A stretch of DNA of 64,000 nt from an uncultured Bacteroidota bacterium (GTDB taxonomy: Bacteria > Bacteroidota > Bacteroidia > Flavobacteriales > Flavobacteriaceae): positions 806,001 through 870,000 of the forward strand of contig CACMHY010000001.1 in NCBI GenBank assembly GCA_902613595.1, in the 5' to 3' direction. Under the pieces are notes generated by a model. It worked only from the letters and a program-made list of their open reading frames with translations. It was not told the origin of the DNA and ran no database searches. Below, in pieces: positions 1-8,012 of the stretch. A program made the position numbers and the translations under genes. The stretch's first letter is position 1; each line of letters starts with the position of its first letter.

Positions 1-816
1 TAACAAAGAGCCGTGTCCTCCTTTTCTAAATTCAATATTGCCTTGCTCATTGCGTACTAAAAAATTCTTTCGATCTATAAATGGTGTATCTGTAAGACGG
101 TTCTGGTGGGAGTATTGAACATCAAAAGAAACCTGATGCGTACTATTTAATTTTTTCTTAAAAGAATCTAAAGATTTGTCAAATAGTTCCCTATGATTTT
201 TATCAATTGTTAAATGAAGAGGAATTAAATTTTTCTGATCACTTAGGTTTATCACCTCAATTAATTGGGCTTCAAATGGTGTCCATTCTTGAGCATTTTT
301 ATCAATAAAAAAGGGAATTAAGGCCTTTGGAAAGGTTTCATATTTAGATAAAATCTCATTAATAAATTTTTTTAAAAATAAGTTTGAATACATCATTTCT
401 TCATCAATTTGTCCTGAGAGTGATGAAAAAATAGATTCAAAAAATGGTAGCTTTTTAAATTGTTTTTTGAGCCTTTGAATAACTGAGCCTTCTTCCGATT
501 CAAAATATTTTAATAAGTCGAAATTCGGTTGCTCAATTGCTTCAATATAATTTTGGAGTGATGAAAACATTCGACTTGCTACACCAGAGGCAGGTACAAA
601 TTTAATCCATCTTTTTTTGTCTGAATTAGTGTTAAAATATTTTAAGGCGTTATTTTTTTCTTTAGTATCCATTTCTAATATTCCATCCCCAATTATTGCA
701 GGGCGGATACCAGAAATTTTAATTTTTCCCCCCACCAAATGCTCATATTGCCTTTTTATGAGCTCTAATGATCTGCCATCTGCTTTTATGCTATCAAAAT
801 CTTTTTCAGTAATCAT
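1..816 (-). CDS. DUF4301 family protein, 3' end cut by window edge
   Basis: The reading frame is open from an ATG at 814-816 down to base 1, giving the first 272 residues. I recognise the family from short motifs: RPAIIGDGIL near residue 50 and FVPASGVASRM near residue 80, both typical of DUF4301 proteins, which are common in Bacteroidota and about 500 residues long, so roughly half is present. No biochemical role is established. The family has a nucleotide-sugar-transferase flavour, but that is inference. The start overlaps the stop of the upstream NadR-like gene (ATGA), so it is the last visible gene of the operon that begins at 2850. Confidence 0.75.
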   Translation of the reverse strand, partial: MITEKDFDSIKADGRSLELIKRQYEHLVGGKIKISGIRPAIIGDGILEMDTKEKNNALKYFNTNSDKKRWIKFVPASGVASRMFSSLQNYIEAIEQPNFDLLKYFESEEGSVIQRLKKQFKKLPFFESIFSSLSGQIDEEMMYSNLFLKKFINEILSKYETFPKALIPFFIDKNAQEWTPFEAQLIEVINLSDQKNLIPLHLTIDKNHRELFDKSLDSFKKKLNSTHQVSFDVQYSHQNRLTDTPFIDRKNFLVRNEQGNIEFRKGGHGSLL

Positions 817-1379
817 TTATTCGATCTTAGTTCATTCAAAACTTTTTTTGCCTTGTTTATTCTTTCTTTAACTGTCCCTTTTAATATAGTATAGGGTAAT
901 CTTTTAATTTCTAACAATTTTTTGAAAGACTCAAACATTTCTTCTCTGTTGTTTGGTCTGTCTCTTAAATCATCTCCTTGCCAGGGGATATCAATTGCAG
1001 TTAAAAAATAATAATCATATTGAAAAATCTTAGAATATTTTTCAATTTCAGGTGGACAATACCCGTCAAAATGTGTTTCTGCCCAAATTTTTGTAACTAA
1101 AATGTTAGTATCGCAGAAAACAAATTTATTAGCACTTCTTATTGCCTCATTCTCCAACTTAATCTGACCTCTTACTATTAGAGATAAATCATTTAGGTTG
1201 CAAACCTCTTTTTTTTTATCCCATTTTTCTTGAAGATAATTTCTTGCATATTCTGATACCCAAGAAGTATTGTATATAGCTGCTAGAGTTTTTGCTAAAG
1301 TAGTTTTACCAGAAGACTCAGGGCCATAAAGAACAATTTTTAAACAATCTGTTTTTTTTTGTAGTATATCTTTAACCAT
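813..1379 (-). CDS. NadR-like ATPase (ribosylnicotinamide kinase-type domain)
   Basis: A 188-residue P-loop protein matching only the kinase half of NadR. The Walker A motif GPESSGKTT is at residues 19-27 and EYARNYL follows near 42-48, as in the NadR kinase domain. There is no N-terminal NMN adenylyltransferase or DNA-binding region. Known members phosphorylate nicotinamide riboside to NMN in the cytoplasm. It lies directly after pnuC, and its 5' end overlaps pnuC by 40 bases, which fits a transport-and-trap pair. A thiamine-binding protein gene just upstream leaves open that the substrate is thiamine instead. The ATG at 1379 is the only start that keeps the full P-loop strand. Confidence 0.82.
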   Translation of the reverse strand: MVKDILQKKTDCLKIVLYGPESSGKTTLAKTLAAIYNTSWVSEYARNYLQEKWDKKKEVCNLNDLSLIVRGQIKLENEAIRSANKFVFCDTNILVTKIWAETHFDGYCPPEIEKYSKIFQYDYYFLTAIDIPWQGDDLRDRPNNREEMFESFKKLLEIKRLPYTILKGTVKERINKAKKVLNELRSNK

Positions 1380-1972
1380 TGGATGTATCCAAATATAGCA
1401 ATTAGCGTGAAAACAAAGTATTGAATACTTGTAATTGCTAAGCCTTTATATAAATATAATGGGATAGAAATAAGATCCCCAATTATCCATAAAACCCAAT
1501 GCTCCAATTTTCTATTAGCCATAAACCACATTGCAACAAAAAAGGTTGCCGTCGTAAAGGTATCAATGGGAGCAGTCCATTCAGTCCACTTGCCAAATAA
1601 ATAGTAAATGAGAGAAACAAAAATAATTGAACATGTAAAAAGTAATATTCCTAATTTAATTTCCATTCTGTTAATTTTTAAAATAGGATTTAAAATTTGT
1701 CCATCTTTTTTCTTACTCCAAAAATACCATCCATAAATACTCACAATGAAAAAATAAGCATTAATAAGCATGTCGCCTAAAAGCCCTGCTTTAAATAATA
1801 AATACACAAAAATTGAAGTAGAAAGCATTCCTGTCGGGTATACAAGAACCTTATCTTTTTTGGCAAACCAAACACTAGTTAAACCCAAAGTCACAGCAAA
1901 GATTTCTAGAATGACTTCCAAGATGTCCAAATCTTGATAAGGGCTAATTAAATATTCAAAAATCTGGTTCAT
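1340..1972 (-). CDS. pnuC: PnuC-family vitamin transporter
   Basis: About 210 residues with six to seven hydrophobic segments and PnuC hallmarks: YPTGMLSTSIF, SIYGWYFW and, near the C-terminus, WIIGDLISIPLYLYKG. PnuC proteins are facilitators for nicotinamide riboside (PnuC), riboflavin (PnuX) or thiamine (PnuT) that depend on a downstream kinase to trap substrate. A GTG at 1987 is possible, but the ATG at 1972 is preceded at good distance by GGAG and gives the usual N-terminus, so I chose it. It overlaps the DUF77 gene upstream and the NadR-like gene downstream. Substrate is unresolved between nicotinamide riboside and thiamine. Confidence 0.85.
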   Translation of the reverse strand: MNQIFEYLISPYQDLDILEVILEIFAVTLGLTSVWFAKKDKVLVYPTGMLSTSIFVYLLFKAGLLGDMLINAYFFIVSIYGWYFWSKKKDGQILNPILKINRMEIKLGILLFTCSIIFVSLIYYLFGKWTEWTAPIDTFTTATFFVAMWFMANRKLEHWVLWIIGDLISIPLYLYKGLAITSIQYFVFTLIAIFGYIQWLKIYYKKKQIV

Positions 1973-2216
1973 ATTGGCTCCGATCACCTTTCATCATTTT
2001 AATGTGTAACATTACAGCATCTTCATCCTCAAAAGTTTTACGAATCATAGGTATAATCATATTCATAACCTCATCATATTCACCATAGATCTGAGTGCTT
2101 AATGGAGTCTCATTAATTTTGACTTTAAGCTTTCTAAGTTTTTTAATAAAACTTTTTATAGTAGGAACGTAATTATCTTTTAGTGGAGCTAAAGTTAATT
2201 CAACTGAAATTTTCAT
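1956..2216 (-). CDS. thiamine-binding protein (DUF77/YqgV family)
   Basis: An 86-residue protein with the fold pattern of the DUF77/MTH1187 family: MKISVELTLAPL at the N-terminus, then a basic helix and IYGEYDEV in the middle. Family members are small cytoplasmic tetramers; some bind thiamine (YkoF-like fold), and most have no known enzymatic function. It begins 4 bases after the phosphopantetheinyl transferase stop and overlaps pnuC, so it is cotranscribed. Its presence beside a PnuC transporter is the main argument that the transporter could be of the PnuT (thiamine) kind. Confidence 0.72.
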   Translation of the reverse strand: MKISVELTLAPLKDNYVPTIKSFIKKLRKLKVKINETPLSTQIYGEYDEVMNMIIPMIRKTFEDEDAVMLHIKMMKGDRSQYEPDF

Positions 2217-2220
2217 TGAT

Positions 2221-2850
2221 TTAAAATTTAGAAGTCGCTAAGCTCAGGCAAAACTTTTCGTAATATCTAAAATAAAGATTATAAATAAAAGTTTTTCCTT
2301 TATCATAAACTGAACCAAATCCAATTGAACTAGACTTACTAGATTTTTGAATATGCAACTGGGACTTAAAATTTATACCAGGTGTACTGTAAATTTTGTA
2401 TAACGCTTCTTTAGCTGTCCATATCTTGGTCAAGTATTTTATATCAGTAAAATCTTGAGATGTTTCAGTCTCTTCAATATTTAAAAAACGTGGTCCTATT
2501 TTTTTAATTTTGTCTCGATAAAATTCTAAATCAATTCCTACTTTTTTGTCTGATACAGCTACCGCAGCGAAGTCTCTAGAATGAGTAATTGAGAGGTATC
2601 GCCCATCAATTAGATAGGGTGCGCCATTTTGATCGTATTTATTACTTCCAGGGGGAATTCCGAGTTTTTTTAATAACTGCCTTGTCGCTAAGTACCCTTT
2701 TCTGTGGACAAGACTTTTTAGTTGATTTAATTTTTTTTTTTCAAAATGAGAAATTGTTAATCCTTCCGATAATTCATCTTCCGACTCTTCTATTTCCCAA
2801 ATGGAAAATTGGGTTGAATTTTTAATTGATTCTTTAAGAAATTCAGGCAT
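2221..2850 (-). CDS. 4'-phosphopantetheinyl transferase superfamily protein
   Basis: A 209-residue Sfp-type enzyme that would transfer phosphopantetheine from CoA to a serine of carrier proteins. Visible motifs: SITHS (87-91), GIDLE (105-109, Mg-binding Asp and Glu) and WTAKEALYK (144-152), in the correct order. Length is usual for the family. It is the first gene of a minus-strand operon divergent from ahcY. A possible -7 box (TACCTTTG read on the minus strand, 2894-2901) lies upstream but lacks a -33 box at the right distance. No polyketide or peptide synthase is in the window, so its carrier protein may be the fatty-acid ACP. Confidence 0.88.
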   Translation of the reverse strand: MPEFLKESIKNSTQFSIWEIEESEDELSEGLTISHFEKKKLNQLKSLVHRKGYLATRQLLKKLGIPPGSNKYDQNGAPYLIDGRYLSITHSRDFAAVAVSDKKVGIDLEFYRDKIKKIGPRFLNIEETETSQDFTDIKYLTKIWTAKEALYKIYSTPGINFKSQLHIQKSSKSSSIGFGSVYDKGKTFIYNLYFRYYEKFCLSLATSKF

Positions 2851-2880
2851 TTGAAAAAAGTAAAAAAGATTGTATTTTTA
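2850..2880 (+). promoter_or_regulatory. candidate Bacteroidota promoter of ahcY
   Basis: TTTG at 2850-2853, a 19-base spacer, then TATTTTTA at 2873-2880. The spacing is exact and the -7 box differs from TAnnTTTG only in the last base. Transcription would begin near 2887, leaving a leader of about 20 bases before the ATG at 2906. The -33 box overlaps the start codon of the divergent gene. Confidence 0.42.
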
Positions 2881-2905
2881 ACCTCCCTTTTAACAAAGGT
2901 ACAAT

Positions 2906-4225
2906 ATGAGCACAAAAATATCACAATATGTTCCTTACAAAGTAAAAGACATTTCTCTTGCTGAGTGGGGTAGAAAAGAAATAAAACTAGCTGAAAAGGA
3001 GATGCCTGGTCTAATGGCATTAAGAAAAGAATATGGGTCTAAGAAACCTCTTAAGGGAGCTCGTATAGCTGGCTGTCTACATATGACTATTCAAACTGCT
3101 GTGCTAATTGAAACCCTAGTAGAGCTTGGCGCGGATGTTACATGGAGTTCATGCAACATCTTTTCTACACAAGACCACGCTGCAGCTGCAATCGCAAAAG
3201 CTGGTATACCAGTATACGCTTGGAAAGGAATGACAGAAAAAGAATTTAATTGGTGTATTGAGCAAACAATTCATTTTGGTGAAGATAAAAAGCCTCTAAA
3301 TATGATTCTAGATGATGGTGGTGACTTAACGAATATGGTTTTAGATAATTATCCAGAATTAGTAACCGAGATAAGAGGTCTTTCTGAAGAAACAACAACT
3401 GGCGTTCATCGTTTGTATGAAAGATTTAATAATGGAACATTACCAATTCCTGCAATAAATGTAAATGATTCTGTTACAAAATCTAAATTTGACAATAAAT
3501 ACGGCTGTAAGGAAAGTGCTGTTGACGCAGTGCGTCGTGCAACTGATATTATGCTTGCAGGAAAAAGAGTTATTATATGTGGATATGGTGACGTCGGTAA
3601 AGGAACGGCTGCTTCATTTAGAGGTGCTGGAGCAATTGTCACTGTTACAGAAATAGACCCAATTTGTGCACTTCAAGCTTCAATGGATGGTTATGAGGTT
3701 AAGAAATTATCAACAGTTATAAAAGATATGGATATCATCTGTACTGCAACTGGAAATAAAGATATTGTATGCGATGATCATTTTCTTGCAATGAAAGATA
3801 AAGCTATCGTATGTAATATAGGTCATTTTGATAATGAAATCGATATGAGTTGGTTAAACGAAAATTATGGACATACAAAATCTGAAATCAAACCTCAAGT
3901 TGACTTGTATACTCTAGAAAAAAATAAACAAATAATCGTTTTAGCTGAAGGCAGGTTAGTAAATCTTGGTTGTGCAACTGGACATCCAAGTTTTGTGATG
4001 AGTAACTCTTTTACAAATCAAGTCCTAGCTCAGATTGAATTGTGGAAAAATTCTGATTCATATGAAAATAAGGTCTATATGTTACCTAAAACACTAGATG
4101 AAAAAGTCGCTTTGCTTCATTTAAACCATCTTGGAATAGAATTAGAGGAGCTTTCAAAAGATCAAGCGAGTTATATTGGTGTAAAAACAGAAGGCCCTTT
4201 CAAACCAGAATACTATCGATATTAG
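2906..4225 (+). CDS. ahcY: adenosylhomocysteinase (SAH hydrolase)
   Basis: A 439-residue cytoplasmic, NAD-dependent enzyme that reversibly splits S-adenosylhomocysteine into adenosine and homocysteine in the methyl cycle. The substrate domain holds [13 protein letters not shown] (55-67), [12 protein letters not shown] (84-95) and DDGGDLT; the NAD domain has GYGDVGKG (226-233); and the C-terminus ends in KPEYYRY, the conserved tail that reaches into the partner subunit. Length and motifs are complete. It is monocistronic, closed by a hairpin terminator at 4252-4280. Confidence 0.97.
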   Translation: MSTKISQYVPYKVKDISLAEWGRKEIKLAEKEMPGLMALRKEYGSKKPLKGARIAGCLHMTIQTAVLIETLVELGADVTWSSCNIFSTQDHAAAAIAKAGIPVYAWKGMTEKEFNWCIEQTIHFGEDKKPLNMILDDGGDLTNMVLDNYPELVTEIRGLSEETTTGVHRLYERFNNGTLPIPAINVNDSVTKSKFDNKYGCKESAVDAVRRATDIMLAGKRVIICGYGDVGKGTAASFRGAGAIVTVTEIDPICALQASMDGYEVKKLSTVIKDMDIICTATGNKDIVCDDHFLAMKDKAIVCNIGHFDNEIDMSWLNENYGHTKSEIKPQVDLYTLEKNKQIIVLAEGRLVNLGCATGHPSFVMSNSFTNQVLAQIELWKNSDSYENKVYMLPKTLDEKVALLHLNHLGIELEELSKDQASYIGVKTEGPFKPEYYRY

Positions 4226-4251
4226 TAAAACTTATAGTATCTATTTAAATA

Positions 4252-4280
4252 AAAAAGCTCGCCTAAATGACGAGCTTTTT
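4252..4280. terminator. bidirectional rho-independent terminator (ahcY / rpmA)
   Basis: A perfect 10-bp stem, AAAAAGCTCG (4252-4261) with CGAGCTTTTT (4271-4280), and a 9-base loop. There are A and T runs on the two sides, so it can stop ahcY on the plus strand and rplU-rpmA on the minus strand. Confidence 0.88.
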
Positions 4281-4303
4281 ATTTTGTGGATACTAAGTTG
4301 GTT

Positions 4304-4564
4304 TTAATTCTTAAAAGGGGTAACAGAAACAAAAGACTTGTTGTTTTTCTTTTTTGTGAATGTAACAATTCCATCAACCTTTGCATGCAGAGTGTGATCT
4401 TTACCGAGGTAAACATTTTCCCCAGCATTATGAGCTGTACCCCTTTGACGGATTATAATATTTCCAGCACGGGCGGTTTGGCCACCAAAAATTTTCACAC
4501 CTAATCTTTTAGATTCTGATTCTCTGCCGTTTTTAGAACTTCCTACCCCTTTTTTGTGAGCCAT
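4304..4564 (-). CDS. rpmA: 50S ribosomal protein L27
   Basis: An 86-residue ribosomal protein whose N-terminal arm reaches toward the peptidyl-transferase centre. It starts [16 protein letters not shown] and carries [20 protein letters not shown], the diagnostic L27 block. There is no N-terminal pro-sequence of the Firmicutes kind. It follows rplU by 18 bases in the standard rplU-rpmA operon and is followed by the terminator at 4252-4280. Confidence 0.97.
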   Translation of the reverse strand: MAHKKGVGSSKNGRESESKRLGVKIFGGQTARAGNIIIRQRGTAHNAGENVYLGKDHTLHAKVDGIVTFTKKKNNKSFVSVTPFKN

Positions 4565-4582
4565 TATAATAAAATTTAATTG

Positions 4583-5134
4583 TTATTTCTTTGATAATGC
4601 AGCAATCAAATCAGATTTTTTCATAGATGACATGCCTCTAATCTCTTTAGATTTTGCTTCTTTTTTTAGCTCTGATAATGTCATACTATTTAGATCCTTT
4701 GTTTTAACTTCACCAGAAGATTTTTTTTCTTTAGTGGATGTTTTCGCCTTGATTTCCTTTTTAGGTAATAATTTTGTTTTAACATCAGGTTTTTCTTGCC
4801 TAGAGGCTTTAGGCTTAGATCCATTTACCAGAATTTTTTCGATTAGCAGTTCAGTTAATGCTTGGCGATGTCCGTTTTTGACACGATACCCTTTACGTCT
4901 TTTTTTCTTGAAAACGATTATTTTGTCATCTTTCAAATGACTTAAGACCTTAGCCTCGACTGAAACTCCAGAAATTGAAGGTTCTCCAATAGAAACTTTC
5001 CCTCCGTCATCGTATAAAAAAACTTTATCAAAAGATACTTTAGATCCCTCTTTTTCAGACAATCGATTAACAAAAAGTTTCTGATTTTGATTAACCTTAA
5101 ATTGTTTACCTGCTATTTCTACAATTGCATACAT
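4583..5134 (-). CDS. rplU: 50S ribosomal protein L21 with C-terminal Rho_N/SAP-like extension
   Basis: Residues 1 to about 103 are a normal L21 (MYAIVEIAGKQFKV at the start; KKKRRKGYRVKNGHRQ near 76-91, the rRNA-binding basic block). A further 80 residues follow: a Lys-rich linker and then a short helical domain with TLSELKKEAKSKEI and KSDLIAALSKK, the pattern of Rho N-terminal or SAP-type nucleic-acid-binding domains. Ordinary L21 stops near 103 residues. The extension probably gives an extra RNA or DNA contact; its role is unknown. It is the first gene of rplU-rpmA, behind a strong promoter. Confidence 0.95.
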   Translation of the reverse strand: MYAIVEIAGKQFKVNQNQKLFVNRLSEKEGSKVSFDKVFLYDDGGKVSIGEPSISGVSVEAKVLSHLKDDKIIVFKKKRRKGYRVKNGHRQALTELLIEKILVNGSKPKASRQEKPDVKTKLLPKKEIKAKTSTKEKKSSGEVKTKDLNSMTLSELKKEAKSKEIRGMSSMKKSDLIAALSKK

Positions 5135-5154
5135 TAACGTACCATTATGGTCGG

Positions 5155-5184
5155 CAAATATAGTGCTTTTTAATAATAAAACAA
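5155..5184 (-). promoter_or_regulatory. Bacteroidota-type promoter of rplU-rpmA
   Basis: On the minus strand, TTG (5182-5184) and TATATTTG (5155-5162) are separated by exactly 19 bases (5163-5181). This matches the TTG-N19-TAnnTTTG consensus of Bacteroidota sigma factors. Transcription would start near 5148, about 14 bases before the rplU ATG. Confidence 0.75.
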
Positions 5185-5195
5185 TTTAGTACCAA

Positions 5196-5573
5196 TTACA
5201 ATTTATTGTCAATAGAATACTTACCAGGTCCAGTAATAATTAAAGAAATAAATAATATTAGGTACAAAAGAGATTTTTCTTTTTTTGAAAATGGATCACC
5301 ATCATGTTTAAATAAAAAAGCAACAAACATTGTTATAATTGGAAAAATACAGAAAAATCGAGTTTTCTATCCAATTATGATAAAAATAGGGACAATAAAT
5401 TCAGTAAAAGTTACAAGTAATAGTGAGATAAGAGGCCCTATTCCAATTGGATCACTAAATGTAAAATCACCATTAATGATTTTTAAAAACTTACTGTATT
5501 CATGGGTAAAAAATAAGCTAGAACAAGTAACCCTCAGAAAAAGTAATCCTTGATTAAGGCGGTTATATTTCAT
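5196..5573 (-). pseudogene. DoxX family membrane protein interrupted by one in-frame TAG
   Basis: From the ATG at 5573 the frame runs 68 codons, ending FIIIG, then meets TAG at 5367-5369. It continues in the same frame for 56 more codons to TAA at 5196-5198. The downstream part is unmistakably the rest of DoxX: PIITMFVAF, HDGDPFSKKE and GPGKYSID. The 125-residue total is the normal DoxX length, with four hydrophobic segments. Only the codon between FIIIG and KTR is wrong, where DoxX proteins often have Tyr, Phe or Lys. This is a single nonsense substitution, a sequencing error, or readthrough. Both halves are otherwise intact, so any decay is very recent. Confidence 0.8.
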
Positions 5574-5594
5574 TCTAGTATTAGTTCATAAAAT

Positions 5595-6587
5595 TTACAA
5601 ATTCAAATAATATGCGACTGTTTTAACAAGTCCTGATTCAAAGGATGTTTCTGGCTTCCATCCAAATTCTTGTTTAACTTTCGTATTATCAATTGCGTAT
5701 CTGTAATCGTGACCAGGGCGGTCTGATACAAAATTAATTAGTTTTTTTGAACAGCCCTCAGGGCGTCCCAACATACTATCTGTAATTTTGATTAATTTCA
5801 AAACTACATCAATATTTCTTTTCTCATTGTCTCCTCCAATGAGATAAGTTTTACCTATTTTACCATTATGTAAGATCAAATCAATTGCTTCCACATGATC
5901 CTCTACATACAACCAATCTCTTGTATTTTTACCATCTCCATATACAGGAAGTGATTTTTTATTAACAATATTTTGGATTATTAGTGGAATGAGCTTTTCA
6001 AAATGTTGAGCAGGACCATAATTGTTCGAACAATTTGATAAAAGTATCGGAAGGTTGTAAGTGTGATAATACGCTCGGACTAAATGATCAGAAGCTGCCT
6101 TTGATGCAGAGTAAGGAGACCTAGGATCATAGGGACTCATTTCAGTAAATTTACCATCTACTCCTAAAGTTCCAAAAACCTCATCTGTAGAAACATGGTA
6201 AAAAAGTTTATCTTCTATATTATTACCCCATTGTAACCTAGTTGCTTCTAATAGATTTAATGTCCCCTGGACATTTGTCAAGACGAAGGGAAATGGATTT
6301 TTAATTGAATTGTCAACATGAGATTCAGCAGCAAGGTGAATAATTATGTCAAAATTATTCGAACTGAACAATTCTTCTAGAAATTTAAAATCTCTTATAT
6401 CTCCTTTTAAAAATTTATAATTTGAAAACGATTCGCAGCTTTTCAAGTTACTTAAATTAGAAGCGTAGGTAAGTAAATCTAAATTTAAAACTTGATAGTT
6501 TGGATAGTTTTTAAGTAGTCTTTTAACTAGAAAAGCTCCGATAAAACCTGCTCCTCCCGTAACTAAAATAGATTTAGATTTTTTCAT
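5595..6587 (-). CDS. rfbB: dTDP-glucose 4,6-dehydratase
   Basis: A 330-residue extended SDR that converts dTDP-D-glucose to dTDP-4-keto-6-deoxyglucose, step 2 of dTDP-L-rhamnose synthesis. The NAD motif TGGAGFIG is at 10-17, STDEVFG in the middle, and the catalytic YSASK (in DPRSPYSASKAASDHL) follows. Order here is rfbA-rfbC-rfbD-rfbB. It starts inside the rfbD stop (ATGA) and is the last gene of the polysaccharide operon; no clear hairpin terminator follows. Confidence 0.95.
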   Translation of the reverse strand: MKKSKSILVTGGAGFIGAFLVKRLLKNYPNYQVLNLDLLTYASNLSNLKSCESFSNYKFLKGDIRDFKFLEELFSSNNFDIIIHLAAESHVDNSIKNPFPFVLTNVQGTLNLLEATRLQWGNNIEDKLFYHVSTDEVFGTLGVDGKFTEMSPYDPRSPYSASKAASDHLVRAYYHTYNLPILLSNCSNNYGPAQHFEKLIPLIIQNIVNKKSLPVYGDGKNTRDWLYVEDHVEAIDLILHNGKIGKTYLIGGDNEKRNIDVVLKLIKITDSMLGRPEGCSKKLINFVSDRPGHDYRYAIDNTKVKQEFGWKPETSFESGLVKTVAYYLNL

Positions 6588-7447
6588 AGTTTATCAATTC
6601 TATTTAAACAATCTTTAAGAGTTAGTTCCCAGTTTTTAATTCTTAATGAAAAATTATTTTCTATCCTTGTTGTATCTAAAACTGCATACTTCGGTCTTTT
6701 TACATCAGAAGGATATTCTGAAGTCAAACATGGTGTTATGTTCATAGAATTATTTTTATATTTTAGGATTTTACTGGCAAATTCAGACCAAGTAGTTACA
6801 CCTAATTGTGCATAATTATAGCTATTATAATTAAAAAAGTATGGTTTAGATATATTTTTAATAACGACTCGGGCTAAATCTATTCCGTAAGTTGGTCTTC
6901 CCCGCTGATCATTTACAACTTTTATCTCTTTTTCAGTTTCACTTAACTTAATAATATTATTTACAAAATTATCTCCAAAAGGACTAAATAACCACGAAAT
7001 TCGAAAAGTTGTATGAGTACATTTAATTTTTTTTAGTAACTCTTCTCCTCTATATTTCGATTTCCCGTATTCATTAACTGGGTTTTTTCTATCTTCTTCT
7101 TTGTATAGTTTTTTCATATGACCATCAAAGACATGATCTGTTGAAAAATGTACTAAAAAAAGTGAATTTTCTTTTGCAAAGGTTCCAATATTTTTGACTG
7201 CATCTGCATTAACACGGTTCGCTTTTTGAATCTGTTTTTCTGCTTTTTCTACATTGGTGTAAGCAGCACAATTTATAATCCCGTCAAAATTGTTATTGGA
7301 ACAAAATTTTTTTAAACTATTTGCAGATGTAATATCAAGTTCATTTTGATTTGCAAAAATAAAATCGTTTGACGAGAATTCTTGTGCTACTAATTGGAAA
7401 CACTGGCCTAACTGTCCATCTGCACCTGTAATTAAAAATTTAGCCAT
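6584..7447 (-). CDS. rfbD: dTDP-4-dehydrorhamnose reductase
   Basis: A 287-residue NAD(P)H-dependent SDR that performs the last reduction to dTDP-L-rhamnose. It begins MAKFLITGADGQLGQ at 7447, the standard RmlD N-terminus. The frame is open a further 64 codons upstream, but that stretch lies entirely inside rfbC and is not RmlD-like, so I rejected it. STDHVFDG and YGKSKYRGE (YxxxK) are present. It overlaps the rfbC stop by 8 bases. Confidence 0.94.
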   Translation of the reverse strand: MAKFLITGADGQLGQCFQLVAQEFSSNDFIFANQNELDITSANSLKKFCSNNNFDGIINCAAYTNVEKAEKQIQKANRVNADAVKNIGTFAKENSLFLVHFSTDHVFDGHMKKLYKEEDRKNPVNEYGKSKYRGEELLKKIKCTHTTFRISWLFSPFGDNFVNNIIKLSETEKEIKVVNDQRGRPTYGIDLARVVIKNISKPYFFNYNSYNYAQLGVTTWSEFASKILKYKNNSMNITPCLTSEYPSDVKRPKYAVLDTTRIENNFSLRIKNWELTLKDCLNRIDKL

Positions 7448-8012
7448 ATAAATCTTCCTTGAAATCAAAAACTTTAACCTCGGATAGTGAAGGATTTGAT
7501 TTGTCTTTTTTGGATTGTATCCAATCATCTTTTGGAATTTTCCAGTCAATTTTGAGGTTAGGATCATTGGGATTAATACCTCTCTCATTTTTTGGATAAT
7601 GATATTGATCAACTTTATAATGAAAAATGGAACTTTCACTAAGAGTTATATATCCATGAGCAAAGCCTCTTGGTATAAAAAGTTGAAGTAGATTTTCAGA
7701 ACTTAATTCTAAGCTAAAATTATGCCCAAAAGTAGGTGACCCTTTTCTAATATCAACAACTACATCAAGTATTTTCCCTTTTAAAACGCTCACTAATTTT
7801 GACTGTGAGTATGGCGAAATTTGATAATGTAAGCCCCTTATCACATTTTTTTTTGAATAAGTTATATTATCTTGACAAAATACAATATCTTTTTTTACGT
7901 ACTCGATAAAGCTTTTGCTCACAAAACTTTCAGAAAAAGATCCTCTCTCGTCATTATATTTTTTGGATTGTAAAACAAGAACATCATTAAAAATTGATTT
8001 AATTAGTCTCAT
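7440..8012 (-). CDS. rfbC: dTDP-4-dehydrorhamnose 3,5-epimerase
   Basis: A 190-residue cupin-fold epimerase of the rhamnose pathway. RGLHYQ carries the catalytic His, followed by VVDIRKGSPTFG and PRGFAHGY, all family hallmarks. The ATG at 8012 overlaps the rfbA stop (ATGA), so I prefer it over an in-frame TTG two codons upstream. The roughly 25-residue tail is slightly longer than in E. coli RmlC. Confidence 0.94.
   Translation of the reverse strand: MRLIKSIFNDVLVLQSKKYNDERGSFSESFVSKSFIEYVKKDIVFCQDNITYSKKNVIRGLHYQISPYSQSKLVSVLKGKILDVVVDIRKGSPTFGHNFSLELSSENLLQLFIPRGFAHGYITLSESSIFHYKVDQYHYPKNERGINPNDPNLKIDWKIPKDDWIQSKKDKSNPSLSEVKVFDFKEDLYG

Noticed and set aside
2894-2901. Minus-strand -7 box TACCTTTG for the phosphopantetheinyl transferase operon
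   Set aside because: No -33 TTTG at 19 bases; the nearest TTG is at 22. Mentioned under the gene only.
5206-5553. A 115-codon plus-strand frame opposite the DoxX gene
   Set aside because: The minus strand carries clear DoxX motifs over the whole stretch; the plus-strand product shows no domain.
6584-7639. Long N-terminal version of rfbD starting at 7639
   Set aside because: The extra 64 codons lie within rfbC and do not resemble RmlD; the normal N-terminus begins at 7447.
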